Notes: generated from the sequence alone by a model not told the origin. A DNA stretch of 64,000 nucleotides from Calliopum simillimum (GCA_951812925.1 OX638369.1:3782001-3846000), one strand, 5' to 3'. Shown: positions 35,350 through 47,639, numbered from the stretch's first letter. Made by a program: numbers and translations.

Positions 35350-36300
35350 ATTTATGGCTAACATTATTTTTTTCAGCCAGACGAATCCGCGGGAATAGTA
35401 AGCGATGAAATCTTTAAACGCAGGAATTTCGAGCTAACCTTGAATGAAGTGTTTTCCTTAAATTTCCCCGGAAAATCCCAAAAAAATTTTTAAGAGCTTG
35501 CTTTATTTTTTCAGCCAGACGAACCCATGAGAATATTTGGCGATCATATCATTTGTCACACGAATTTGGAGCTAGTTTCGAGCTCATCAAAAACGAAAAG
35601 TGTTTTCCGGAAAACACCAAACTTTCCCGGACAATTCCAAAAAACCTTTTTTTATGGCGGTGCCATGACATAATCCTCGCGGACATAATCCCCATTTCGT
35701 AAATGGGTGTTATGCCCGCAAATTATTGGATATATTATCGACTGATCCGCGGCCGAAGGACGCCGCGAAGCCGGTATTGAATTTTTGGGAGTTTTAAATC
35801 CTGAGCTGCGGCCGCAGGCCGCCCCCTTACCCCTACTCTTATGTAAAATTACTGTGGCTAGCAAACTAGGTGTTTGATATATTATATTCTGATCCGCGAA
35901 AAACTTTCGGGCAAAATCCGAATAATTTGCGGACATAACATAGGGGAAAAAAAAATTTTTTTTTCAATTTTCCGGGGAAATTAAAGGAAAACACTTCATT
36001 CAAGGTCATCTCGAAAGTAGCTCGAAATTTTTGCGTTAAAAGATTTCATCGCTTACTATTCCCGCGGATTCATCTGGCTGAAAAAAATAAAGTTAGCCAT
36101 AAAAAAGTTTTTTGGGATTTTCCGCGAAAATTGGGAGTTTTCCGGAAAATGCTCAAAATTAGCTCGAAATTTCTGCGTTAAAAGATTTCATCGCTAACTT
36201 TTCTCGCAGATTCGTCTGGCTGAAAAAATAAAATTAGCTATGCAGAACAATTTTTCCGCTTTTCCGGAAAATAGAAAATTTCCCAGACAGCTCGAAATTA
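35350..36300. mobile_element. Foldback element with tandem CAGCCAGACGAA units
   Basis: The left half carries two direct units, each with TTTTTTCAGCCAGACGAA, a (C/A)GATGAAATC or GATCATATCA block, CGAGCTA and TTTTCC(G/C)GGAAAA. The right half carries complementary units near 35965-36095 and 36110-36245 (ATCTGGCTGAAAAAA, TCGTCTGGCTGAAAAA). The centre (35680-35945) contains GACATAATCC and its mirror GCGGACATAAC around the copy-3 GC-rich repeat. Multi-unit inverted arms are typical of Foldback-like elements. Confidence 0.75.
35738..35926 (+). repeat. GATCCGCGGCCGAAGG repeat, copy 3
   Basis: One full unit plus the start of a second (CTAGCAAACTAGGTG ... TATTCTGATCCGCG). It indicates a tandem unit of about 150-165 bp embedded in the foldback centre. 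Confidence 0.7.
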
Positions 36301-37145
36301 CTGTTTGAAAAGCTCGAAAATAGCTCCAAATTCCCAAACAAAAAACATTGAAATTCGTCACACCTGCATAGCTCACTTTATGCACCTCATCCAAATAGCT
36401 TTTAAGGCCTCGCGACCTACGATTCAAAAGTTCATGTGAAAGACTTTTAATCAGTGCAAGTTAGCTACAGTGATTAAAGTTACTACATAAATAGCTTAAT
36501 TTAATAGCATTTGTTGCTTGTGACTTTTGAAAAAAAAAAAAAAAAAAAATAGAAATTTTGAGCGATATGTGCATCTCTCTCAAAACGCCATGTTTGCTGT
36601 CTAATTTGAAATGTGGCAAAAGCGTGAATGAACATGATAGAGTGACATACAACACAAAAGAAAAAAACACAAACACTGCAACAACAATAGCGACAATGAA
36701 AATATCCCAGCGGACCACATGTCATGTACACTTAACTGACGCTGTAAGACAGCGGCAACCAAAACCGTGCAATTTAATACAAAACTCGTACGTGCACATT
36801 GGTAACCCTGCAGACAGACCTGCCTGCAATTGCAACTGCATTCGCGTACTTTTACTCCGTTATTAACGTGTTTTGTTGCCGCTTATTGTCGTTGTTGCTG
36901 CTGCTGCAGCTGCTTTAGTTACTGTGTAACTGCAACACAAAAATTGGAGCAATGCAGCGCCTACATTTTTTATGTGACGCTTACCACCGGTTACGTTTCA
37001 CTTGCATAACACATAACGTTAAGCATCAAACGTAAGCCACGAACACATCACATTCAAATGCAACACAATCAAAAGTTCTAACTTTACGATAGTGATTTTT
37101 AACTTTGTCCTACTTCGTGCTGGTTGTGTCATTGCTGTGTTTCAA

Positions 37146-37330
37146 TGGCCTCAGTACGAAGCCCCCAGAGGAGAAAAGATTTTCAGGAACTTTAAAAGAT
37201 AAAGATCATATTATCGTTTCATAGTGCTAACCCCATCTCCATACTAAATTTCATAAAAATCGATGCAGTGGCTTGCTGTGACACCTTTTTTTTTTTTTAT
37301 TTAAGGGCGTGGCACCGCCCACTTTGTAAA
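37146..37330. repeat. Dispersed 130-bp GGTGCCACGCCC-family repeat, single unit
   Basis: It contains ATTATCGTTTCATAGTGC, CCATCTCCATACTAAATTTC, AATCGATGCAGTGG and GGGCGTGGCACCGCCCAC. Related arrays lie at 53440-53950 (opposite orientation) and 55920-56180. Confidence 0.65.
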
Positions 37331-40300
37331 ATTGTTTTTATTGCAGCAACGTTTAATGCATTGTTTGTTCTTCTTTCGATTAACCAAAGCGCGAAGCTTA
37401 ACGTTCATACTGGCTCAGTTGGTTTTCTTTCCAAAAGTTGGTTTGGTTTCATTGTAGTAACATCTCTGACTTTCCCATTGGGTAGATGCACTATGATACA
37501 CAAACGGCTACATTGTGGGCATTTTCATATCATTTTTACTATCAGAGTAGGAGGCGTTCTGCTTTTGCTCGGTTCTTTCTTTTTCGCACTATTTTCCTGT
37601 AGTTTGTTGTTCTTGTTTCTGGTTTTGTATCGGGTTTGTTTGCTCATGATTTTATGACGCGTCTTGTTAACGTAGATTGACAGATCAGTTAAGCTTTTGT
37701 ACGCTTTTCTAATTTTCTATTTTTCCACTTCATCTGTACTTTATATTTGACAGCAACAAAAAATTTACTGTGGACATTTAAAACTGTTGTTAATGTTGCA
37801 TGTAGGTGTGGTTGAAGTTATGGCTCGATTGTAGTTCATTGTCTAATTACATGATAAATCATTGAACTATGATAAGTGACATTAAACATTTATTCAAAAA
37901 CTTTACTCAACAGACAAACCTTGGCTAGTTCTTTTGGGTAATCGGCAAAAAAAAAAGCAGCCAGTCTTCTCTCTTAAGGACACTGACCCGCCGAAAGTTT
38001 CAGCTTAAGGCAAACATTACGAAGAGAATGATCCCGAAACATTTTGAAGTAAAAAAATTCGGATCAAAATCGGCAAGTGTTTTTTTTTATTACATTTATA
38101 CGCTACAAATCCATAGCAATTTTATGTAGAAATCCATAATTTCGTCGTTGAGTTTTGTATTGATCATTTCTTGACTGAAAAGTAAAAAAATCTTAGCCTC
38201 CTGTCCTCAGTTCCCTGGAAACTTAAAGATCTAATTTTTGTTTTTTAGTTGTAAAAATAATTGGGTCTTAACAAACAGTGCTTAATAAGATTATTTGCAT
38301 AGGTACTTAGCCTCCTCAGCTCATTTTTCTTTTTAACGGCCGTAAAATTTGTGTATCTTATTTATTTTTACCGGGCCGTTTTGGTACAAAGAAGACCTAA
38401 GCTGATTTTAGACTAATTGTCTGAACTCAAATACAAAAACCAAAATTTCGTGCCGAAAATAATGCATTTTCCTAGTTGTAGTTTTAAGCCGACGATATAA
38501 TTTCACAAAATCCACAAATTTAGCCATGCTGCCTGTCATTGTTTTAGTTAACTAAAACACTGGGAATATGAAACATTAGTTAAACTCTAGTCACAATTTT
38601 AGTTAACTAATGACTGCAAAACTTGGCCTACCAGTTTACGACATCCTTCAGTTCATACATTATAAAAACATTTATTTTAAAATAAAGCAAAAAGCCATAT
38701 CTTCACATCGTTTTATGAGCGCAAGAGGAAACCAGCCCAGTAATAAAATGTGCAACGGTCTCTTTACACTATTGGACACTATCGCATATTCTCTGACACA
38801 CATTTACAACAGAGTATTATTTAAATTTTTATTTTTTTTTCTATTTCTTTTACGGATATTTTTTTATTTCCATTTCCTTTACTTTTTTATTGTGTGACAT
38901 AAAAAGTCATAAATATCAGGATACAAATGTTCCCATTGGGAGATGTGCTGGCAGTAGAGAGAGGGCCAACATATAACAATACATTTTCCAAAAAAGAACA
39001 CCAACAATACACATTTATAGATTGGCAAAGCCAATAAAAAAATTTGAGGCAAGGTAGGTATCTATTGTATGTGTTTTGACACATTTAAAAAAAAATTGCC
39101 ATGCGATAAAGAGTAGGTAGAGGATATTGTGAAAAGTTTGATATCGAAAGCAAAGTAATATAGAACATAAATGTAATTTGGCATGAATTTATGCATAGAA
39201 ATTGTATGTTCTTTGGAATATTATCGCACTAGATATCTAAAGAACATTCGGAAAAAAAAACTTGTAACGTCAATGTTACCTTGTGGATAGATACATTTGC
39301 CATAGCCTAATCAAATAAGGATCTCATAAATTAAGCTCAAATTCACTAGAAAATGAAACAACAAAAAAAAAAAAAAAAAAAAGGAAACATCCAGAGCATA
39401 GAAAAAAAAAATTGCATCAAAGCGAGAGTTTAATTGGATTTTTGCTCGTTACATAAACATTAATTAACCTAACCTAACGAAGCATAACAAATCCAAACAC
39501 AAACAGCGCATACTGACAGTCACTAGGGGTCGCTGTTGGTTGCTGCTCTCTAATTATTTGCGACATTTATTTATTAGTTTGTTATGCAACATGAAATCAA
39601 ATTACTTTTATATCATACGAGCCCAAGCCACCTTCATCATTAAATCCACCCAATCGAATGCCTATTCGTCTGCTTAAATATCTATGTTCGCTGCACAGCG
39701 TACACATTTCTTCTGCCAGATAACTAACAGTCGTGTTTTGACAGAACTCAAATTTTCATGTCCCCCCAGAGTCGTTTTGTAATTTAAATTAGCTTCAATC
39801 TCACGAAATTTGCTTATGGCGTTCATTTAGCAGACGTTGGAACATCATCATTGTCGTATGTATTAAATGACTTCATTTGGGAATTTGGCATAATTAAGCG
39901 ATCAAAGACGTTCCACTGATGTGTGTAATTAAACTGATTAAATTAAAGTCAAACTAATTAGCGTTGAAAATGCGACAAAAGAAAATTTCGTTACATCGGG
40001 CATTTTCGTTAAATAACATACACACAAGACAACAGCCAACATAGCAAATATGACCTCTGACTTGTTGCCATAGTTTTGTGATACTGAATCACAGATGATT
40101 GCTCTACAGTTACTTTTAACATGTTTACTTGATATCATGTATGTGGGGCATTACATTACTTATATCTCGGATTTTTTTGAAAACTTTTTTTGCTTATGGT
40201 AGGTACTAAGTAGTTGAGGACACCACCATGTTTTTTATCAATATAATATACATATATATATACATTTGTAAAAAAATGAAAAACTACATTAATTAAGTTT

Positions 40301-40734
40301 TTTGAAACGCTCATAACTCCGCCAATAAAACGCAAAGACACGATAACTTAATTTTGGGTCGTGAAATCCAGTGGTATGCTTAAAATCATTCAAAGGATAA
40401 ATTGTGATTGAATGACCATTCTCACAAGGAGAAATATCCGGATATGTTTCTATCTATCACACGGATGGACCCCGCTCGAATCCTAGTGCGGTCAGTTCGT
40501 TTTTTATGTTTTTTTTTTCTGTTGTTTGAACTTTATAGTTCTTGAATGGTTCATACATTTTTTTGTTTGTTTTTTTCTTGTTACTTTAACTTTATAGCAA
40601 GGTAAATATCACTTAAACTTTTTTTTTAAAATTACTAGAATTCGAAAATTCTGAACTGACTAAAACAGTAAGATAAATTTTACTTCAGTGGAGAGTTGTC
40701 ACTGTTTGGGCGGGGACCAAAAATTATAGCTTTC
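37331..40734. other. 3.4 kb with no supported gene
   Basis: Open frames here lack recognisable motifs and coincide with T-rich or low-complexity DNA (poly-T, a poly-A tract near 39363-39382). A TTAGTTAACTAA motif pair lies at 38541-38610. A T-loop-like GCTCGAATCC near 40474 lacks a tRNA fold. Confidence 0.4.
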
Positions 40735-40895
40735 TGTTGGAAAAAACGGGAACACACAATTTAAATGTACAACGTACAATGTATTTCGAACGAATAATCA
40801 AATTATTTTTTCAAAAAAACATTTATAACAAAAACATCTTGAATAAAATTAGAAAACAAATAATACAGTGTTTTCAGTAAAGTAGAAATTCAACA
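40735..40895 (-). repeat. 3' LTR of the copia element
   Basis: 161 bp, TGTTGGAAAAAACGGG ... AATTCAACA on the plus strand. It differs from the other LTR by C against T near 40770. Confidence 0.95.
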
Positions 40896-40916
40896 TCCAC
40901 CCTTAATGAAAACACC

Positions 40917-43900
40917 TTAACAAATTCCTAATTTTGGATATAAATACTTATGCTTTTGCTTTTGCAATATTTTTGTAAAAATATCCGCTGCGTTCTCAGT
41001 TGATGGTACATATTTTAGATCGAGTTCGCCTTTCTTAAAAACTTCTCGAACATGATGAATTCGAATGTCGATGTGCTTGCTTCTTGAATGATAAACCGGG
41101 TTTCGCACAAGTTGCTGCGCACTTATGTTATCACCAAACAGAGTTGTTGCATGCTGTACGAACTTTCCGAATCCGAGTTCCACCAACAAGTTTCGCAGGT
41201 ATAAAATTTCCTTTGAAGATGCGGATATCGCCATATATTCCGCCTCAGTGCTACTTAGGGCAACAGTAGGTTGCTTTTTTGTCTCATATGAAATTGCGCC
41301 GCCAGCCAAGATAAATACAAAGCCGGTATACGATTTTCGGTCATCGCAACTACCTGCCCAATCAGCGTCTGCGTATCCTACCAGTGGCTTGCCTGTTGGC
41401 CTGTAATTAATTCCAAAATTTACGGTATTACTTAAGTACCTTAATATATGTTTGGCTCCTGCCAAGTGCTCTGGATGTGGATCCTTGTTAAATTGCGATA
41501 ATTTGTTAACGGCATGAATAATGTCAGGTCGCGTACATATTCCAATGTACAATAAAGATCCAATGAGCGATTGATATTTGCTTGCGTCAATCTTTTCGCA
41601 ATTTTTACACTCCTTGCATTTTTTAAATTGCATGCTGGGATCTAATGGAGTGCTGCAACTCCTACATTCCGTCATTTTATTTGCTTCCAGCAACTCTTGT
41701 ATCAGCTTTTTTTGTGATATTTTTAAAGGGCCTGTTGGTTCTTTCCTCTCAACTTCCATCCCCAGGAAATAATCGACAGGACCTTTGTCCACAATATCCA
41801 ATTTGGAACCAAGTTCTTCCTTGATGCGATTCATTGTTTCCATCTTCGAGCAGGCCAACAAAATGCCATCGACGTAGACGATAATGATGATATATTCTTC
41901 AGGCGTATTCATTGTATACGCACATTGGTCGACATTGCTTCGGGCAAATCCTATTTGTTTAACAATTTCGTCGAATTTTTCATTCCACTGGATTGTTTCA
42001 ATCCATAAATCGCCTTTTGCAGCTTGCAAACACGTTCTGGATGGCATCGATCTACGAATCCCTCAGGCTGTTCCATGTAGATATCGGTATCAATCTCTCC
42101 ATTTAAATACGCTGTTGTTACATCCAGTTGATGGACCAGCAACTTCAATTCCACCGCCAACGCCAACATAATTCGCACCGTCGAATAGCGAGTTACTGGC
42201 GAAAATGTTTCGGTGTAGTTCACGCCATATTTTTGGCTACACCCCTTTGCTACTAAACGCGATTTGTACCGCTCTATCTTCCCTTCTTTGTCCTTTTTTA
42301 CCGTGAAAATCCATTTGCATTTCACAACAGGAACGTTTGGCGGCTTCTCCACCAATATCCAGGTGTTGTTAGTCACAAGAGAATTGTACTCCTTACTCAT
42401 GGACTCCATCCATTCTTCTTTATCACTTCTTCCTTCTATTTCAGTGATTGTTGCAGGCTTAGTAACATCCACGAAACAATTGAACACTCGCCTACCAGAT
42501 CTCAGTGTCTTAAAGTCCGGCGCATCGTTTAGTGTTGGACAATTTTCAGTGTCACCATCACTTTCTCTTTGGACTACACCAGTTGAAAAATCTTCAGAAC
42601 CATCGTGACTTTCTTCTTGGATAATACCAGTTGATGTAACGACTGCTCTCTCAGCTAGCCCACTAGTGTTCTTCACTACATCTGCAGCATCAAAATCTTG
42701 ACTCTCTTGGTAGTCTCCTTGTTGATTTTTCTGCACAAATATGTCGTATCCGTTCTGAGATGGATGCTTCACGTCATCCTCCAGAAATGCAACATCACGA
42801 CTTTTGTATAGCTTCTTTGTCTGCTTATTATATAATCGATATGCCTTCGATTCTGCACAATATCCTGTTAGCACGCATTCTATACCACGTGCCTGGAACT
42901 TCGACTTACCAGGTCGCTTGTCTAAAACAATGGCTTTACACCCAAATACACGCAAATGGGCAACCGTTGGCTTAATCCCGCTCCATTTTTCGATTGGCGT
43001 TCTGTCGTCCAATGACTTCGTTGGACATCGATTTCTCAAATATACGGCAGTACCCACAGCTTCTGCCCAAAGCGCCTCATCTAATCCTGATCCGATTAGC
43101 ATACACCGCGCCATTTCTACGATTGTTCGATTTGCTCGTTCAGCAACGCCGTTTTGTTGAGGCGTGTACTCCACTGATAATTGCCGTCTTACCCCCAGTT
43201 TGTCTAAGTTCATTGAAAATTCAGTACTTAAGTACTCTCGGCCATTATCGCTTCTTAGCATTTTAATCTGCTTTGACGTTTGTCTCTCAGCCATAGCAAC
43301 GAAACTCTGATATGCGTTAAACACTTCCCCTTTATTCTTGAGGAAATAAATAAAAACCATCCGCGAAAAATCGTCGATAAAAGTGACGAAATATCGAGCG
43401 CCTCCACAAGATGTAACTCGCATCGGCCCACACACGTCCGAATGCACCAGCTCAAGAACTTCTTTACTTCGATAACTAGCTGCCTTTGGAAAAGGTTGTA
43501 CACAAATCTTTGCCTTGAAACATGTGTCACAAGAGAATGCTTGAGGAACACGATTGAATTTTATTCCACGTGCCATCCCCTTTTTAGCCATCTCCATCAT
43601 ACTGTTGGCATTTAAGTGCCCGAAGCGTTGATGCCAAAGTAAAAATGATTCGTCCTTGACAGCTAACGAACACAAATTCTCCGTGCCTTTACTGCAACAT
43701 ACGAAGAGTTGATTATTCTTTTCACCAGTTATTAAAATTTTTCCATTTTCGTCCATAACTTTGACTACATTATTCTTAAAAATTATATCTTGCTTTAAAT
43801 CGATAAACTTGCTGATTGAAATAAAATTAAATTTCAGCTGAGGTACGTAAAGAACTTCTTTCAGCATCACGTCATCTCCTGTCGTGGTGCTCAAATGAAC

Positions 43901-44824
43901 ATTTCCGATGCCGCTGGCATAAATTGTGAAATCTCCTGCAAGCTCGATTCTCTCTTTGTATTTTCTCAAAGTAACAAACATTTTTTCGTCACAGCACATG
44001 TGACACGTTGATCCGCTGTCGAACACCCATGTATTTCGCCGCAAGCATTTCGTCTGCAAGCCGTGCAACATCGCGTTGGCACCCGTGCGTCCCTTCGTGC
44101 AGTCGCGAGCAAAATGTCCAATTTGCCCACATCTGAAGCACTTCACATCCCTCTGTCGTTTTATATCGCCTTGTTTGTCCTTCTTATAACTCACATTATT
44201 TCCACGCCTGTTTTGTGATTCTGACAGGAATGCTTGTTGATGATCAATACTCACCTCCAATTTGTTGCTACGCCGTTCAAACTCCTCCAATAGCTTGTTT
44301 TTCAATGCATCCGCTGTTGGTAAAGCATCGCGGGACTCCATTGCGACGACGAAGCTCTCAAAGTCCTCTGGCAAACTATTCAACAGAATGATAGCAAGCA
44401 ATTCGTCCGGAATGCTGATATCGACTTCTGCAAGCTTCTCTACAATATCATCGAACTGGGATTGATGCTCTGACATTGTTTGACCAGCTGCCATTTTAAT
44501 CGCCAAAAGTCTTCTGAATAATAGAACTTTTCTCGCAGGTCCCTTAGGTTGAAACTTCTTTTCAAGCAGCACCCAGGCGTCCTTTGATGTTTCACAGTTC
44601 TTTACCAAATTGAGCTGCGATCTTTTCATGCTCAGCAGAATGGTAGATAACGCCTTTTGATCTTTGTTGCTCCACTCCGCACAATCATCTTCATCAGTCG
44701 GCTTCCGTAATGCACCGCTTACATAGCCCCATAAATCCGCATGTATTAGGACGCTGCGTATATGTATTTTCCATCCATCGTAGTTGGATTCTTCTAATTT
44801 CTCAATATTGTATAACGACGACAT
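40917..44824 (-). pseudogene. Copia gag-pol polyprotein, frame-broken in RT
   Basis: The likely start is the Met of MSSLYNIEKLEESNYDGW at 44824. Domains in order by residue: gag (about 10-215), CCHC knuckle CFRCGQIGHFARDC (229-242), protease DSGS near 269, pre-integrase H-H-C-C from about 398, and integrase with D463, D526 and E562 at DD35E spacing. Reverse transcriptase begins near 800. The first frame stops at 41951. The rest of RT and RNase H (VGYADADWAG, LSSTEAEYMA, HSRSKHIDIR, ADIFTK) continue in another frame to 40917. The break is a small out-of-frame deletion after YGLKQ near 41990. The RT active-site motif reads YVDG where family members have YVDD. Both changes should abolish RT activity of this copy. 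Confidence 0.93.
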
Positions 44825-44848
44825 CTCCAGGATTATTTCAATGGTCCT

Positions 44849-44862
44849 GGGCCCATAACCTT
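44849..44862 (-). promoter_or_regulatory. Copia primer-binding site (initiator tRNA-Met half)
   Basis: On the minus strand GGTTATGGGCCCAG follows the 5' LTR and AA. Its complement CTGGGCCCATAACC is the anticodon stem-loop of eukaryotic initiator tRNA-Met, with the CAU anticodon inside. Confidence 0.85.
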
Positions 44863-45023
44863 TGTTGGAAAAAACGGGAACACACAATTTAAATGTATAA
44901 CGTACAATGTATTTCGAACGAATAATCAAATTATTTTTTCAAAAAAACATTTATAACAAAAACATCTTGAATAAAATTAGAAAACAAATAATACAGTGTT
45001 TTCAGTAAAGTAGAAATTCAACA
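44863..45023 (-). repeat. 5' LTR of the copia element
   Basis: 161 bp and otherwise identical to the 3' LTR. The CTTTC target duplication follows at 45024-45028. Confidence 0.95.
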
Positions 45024-45039
45024 CTTTCGCTATGTAAGA

Positions 45040-45199
45040 AATTTTAAAGTATACCTCTGATGAGATACTTTTAGCACGTTGGGCGTGCACGGTGATGGCG
45101 ACGAAACACAAGTCGGTGCTTCTGGCGATGAATAGGAGTCAATGATGCTGACCAGGAGTCGTGTTGCAAGGTTCACACGACAAAGTGATGCGATGAGTT
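45040..45199 (-). other. Possible coding exon fragment between copia and MITE
   Basis: The minus strand is open for about 54 codons with balanced codon use, including LLVSIIDSYSSPEAPTCVSS and NVLKVSHQR. It is followed by CAGAG|GTATAC, a possible donor. It is cut upstream by the 45206-45388 MITE and downstream by copia 16 bp beyond a stop. It may be a relic exon of an unrecognised gene or chance. Confidence 0.2.
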
Positions 45200-45205
45200 G
45201 GAACC

Positions 45206-45388
45206 CAGTGTGCCAGACGGTTCATATTTCCGCTTTTTTACCCGTTACGGATCCGTTACTGATCTTTGCGGGAGAAATTCCAAAAAAAAAAACGATTCGC
45301 TTTTTTTTTGGGAATCTCTCCCGCCAACGGATCAGTAACGGATCCGTAACGGGTAAAAAAGCGAAGATTTGAACCGTCTGGCACACTG
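45206..45388. mobile_element. MITE copy 2, CAGTG termini
   Basis: The same CAGTGTGCCAGACGGTTC ends as 870-984, with GGAACC at 45200-45205 and GGAACT at 45389-45394. The interior is itself inverted-repeated (CGCTTTTTTACCCGTTACGG, with its mirror) and 68 bp longer than copy 1. Confidence 0.75.
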
Positions 45389-45548
45389 GGAACTAACAGC
45401 AAGCAAAAAATTCTACAAAAAGGCAACTCAAAAACTATTTATTTTTATTTAAATTTACCTTTTATTGAACTTAAACGTTATTAAAGTTTAAATAAGGATT
45501 AAAATTACAAATTGAAAATGCTGCTGTTGTTTGCGGTGTGGGTTTAAT

Positions 45549-47545
45549 GCAACGAGTGAAGAATTTTCTCAACTTGAGCTTTAGTCTTGACTTAGAATCG
45601 TGCTGAGCAATTGTCAGTAGTTCATTTTTAATTCGAGTGAGCGAGACGTCAACAATCACACAATGTACGTACTTATTACAAGTTTTGACAGTTGACTGTA
45701 ACGAGTAGTTACAGATCGACTGGGTGGGTAGTATTGCCGTTTATCGAAGAATCACACTGGAGCTTGGGAGTTAAAGTTTACGTGTTTCCCCGCGTAAACA
45801 GTTACAATTTTGACTTGAAATTCTGGTAAAATTTATTAGAAACAAAGAAGTACTATTTTCTTTTTTTCCGTGTTTACGTAAAAGTTAAAAATAGTTTCCG
45901 GCAAATACACGCTTTTTCTGGCTGATATTGATGGAGTGGCTTTAAGTCTCTTATTATTGTAAATAGAAGTGAATAAAATGTAAAATTTAAATTTTTACAA
46001 TATTTTTAATTTTGATTTTAAAGCAATGTCCATTGCCATTTCTTATGTAAGTTTTGTAACATTTAAATCTTTAAAAATCTTAACAATAGCAACGTTTTTT
46101 TTCACGCATCCCACCCTTTATACGTTTGTCAGCATTGTTGCCAACTCAATTTTTTAAAATGCAATCGATTAAGTTGATTGTTAGTTTTATCAAGGATAAT
46201 ATTTCACAGAGGACCCATTGCACTTCGTAGAGTTTTTTTTTCGTGTGTGTTCGATTGTAACCTTACTTAATATCCATTTAATCCTTGCGCTGCACATGCT
46301 GACGCTTGCCACGTTTGTTTGTGCACTTTGCTTGATTAATTTCCAATGTTTGCCAAGTGTGAACGACGATGTAGTGCCATACGGTCAGCCAGCCAGCCAC
46401 TTCATTGCACTGTGACAAACTCATTTGAAGTTGCTCTTCTCTCTATAGTTTTGCTTTATTGTGTTGACCACCACCTGGCTCAGCGTGTTGGCGTTTCACA
46501 AACGGTGCGAATGGTCAATGTGGCCAAAAGAGATCCTTACTAAGCTTTTTATAAACTACGTTTTCGGGGTTGCTTTCTTGTTTACTCCCGTTCTGTTTTT
46601 TGGGTTTTGTGTAAAATCAGTAAAATTTAATCAAGTAAAAACTGTCAGCACTGTGAATTTATGACATTTTGGCTTTTATAAAAATGCCATGCTACATATC
46701 ACACACCCCTTGTGGAATGTGCACTATTGCGTCATGATGCTCCCTCAATAAAATCCAAATGCCAATAAAATCCAATTTTGTGCTTTCAAATAAATTTTCA
46801 AGAATTTTTTTTTTTTGGTTTTCTTGTCATTTCTATTTTGGCTTCTGTATTGGTTTTTGTATGGGTTTTTTTTTTTTTTTTTTTTTTTTCATGAAAACCG
46901 TCAACACCACAACAAATACAAATTTTCTTGCAAAACAATTTCAATTTTCGAAAAACAGCAACAAAGTTATAGGGGAAAAAAGATTAAAAAAAAAAATAAA
47001 ACTAAAACTAATGCGAAAAAAAATGTGGAAAATATATTGTGCAATGGTAATGTTTGGCATACAAATGAATGTCCCCATATTTTGTTTAGGCAAATTGCTG
47101 TGACACTTTGTGGAAAATCTGCAGCGCAGCACGTAACCGATGTATCATAAAAATAGAGGTGGTTTTATGCGTATACAGGGTGGTTGGGATTCGGTAGATC
47201 ACCGGAAAATGTAAGATTCCTGGGACTATTTTGAACAAGATTTCTTAGTTCCGTTTCTCGAAATTCGCAAAACTGACGGAGATATAGCTATGGTAAATTT
47301 TAATAATGCTTACGCGGGGAAACACGTAAACTTTAACTCCCAAACTCCAGTGTAATTCTTCGACGAACGACAACACTACCTACCCAGTCGACTGTCATAA
47401 TTGGTAATAAGTATGTACTTTGAATGAATGTTGCCGTCTCGATCACTCGTATTAAATATGAATTGCTGACGCTCAGCACAATTCTCAACTTGAAGTCTAA
47501 AGTTCAAGTAGGAAAATTTCTTCACTCGTTGAAAATTATCCATGC
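45549..47545. mobile_element. Large inverted repeat, ~240-bp arms, 1.5-kb loop
   Basis: The left arm 45549-45806 (AACGAGTGAAGAATTTTCTC ... GTTTCCCCGCGTAAACA) is mirrored at 47307-47545 (GCTTACGCGGGGAAACACG ... TTCTTCACTCGTTG). The match is clear but diverged, perhaps 80-85% by eye. The loop has no supported gene. It could be one element with long inverted ends or two copies inserted head to head. Confidence 0.7.
47190..47300 (+). repeat. Repeat fragment shared with Vha68-2 intron 1
   Basis: It matches 27575-27665 and directly adjoins the right arm of the 45549-47545 inverted repeat. The intron copy probably belongs to the same family. Confidence 0.55.
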
Positions 47546-47639
47546 AGCAAGCAACTTCGGCTCTCTTTAACTGTAAATTTTATTATTAATTTTATAAAAG
47601 TAAAATTAACTTAAAACAGAGTGTTCTGAGTTATCCTTT

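Larger units (their letters stand above)
40735..45023 (-). mobile_element. Copia (Ty1/copia) LTR retrotransposon, 4289 bp
   Basis: Two 161-bp LTRs (40735-40895 and 44863-45023) start TG and end CA and differ at one base that I can see. CTTTC flanks both sides (40730-40734 and 45024-45028). Transcription is on the minus strand. Beside the 5' LTR lies GGTTATGGGCCCAG, complementary to the anticodon arm of initiator tRNA-Met, the half-tRNA priming mode known from Drosophila copia. A purine tract AAGGGTGGA adjoins the 3' LTR. Internal coding spans gag to RNase H in one reading direction with one frame break. Confidence 0.97.

Noticed and set aside
37268..37657. 129-codon hydrophobic open frame
   Set aside because: It starts inside a dispersed repeat and runs through poly-T and T-rich DNA; composition explains it.
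40440..40500. tRNA-like T-loop sequence GCTCGAATCC
   Set aside because: It resembles a B box, but no acceptor stem, D-arm or A box could be placed at proper spacing, so neither a tRNA nor a SINE head is supported.
41084..44892. Plus-strand open frames opposite the copia element
   Set aside because: They are antisense shadows of the gag-pol coding sequence.
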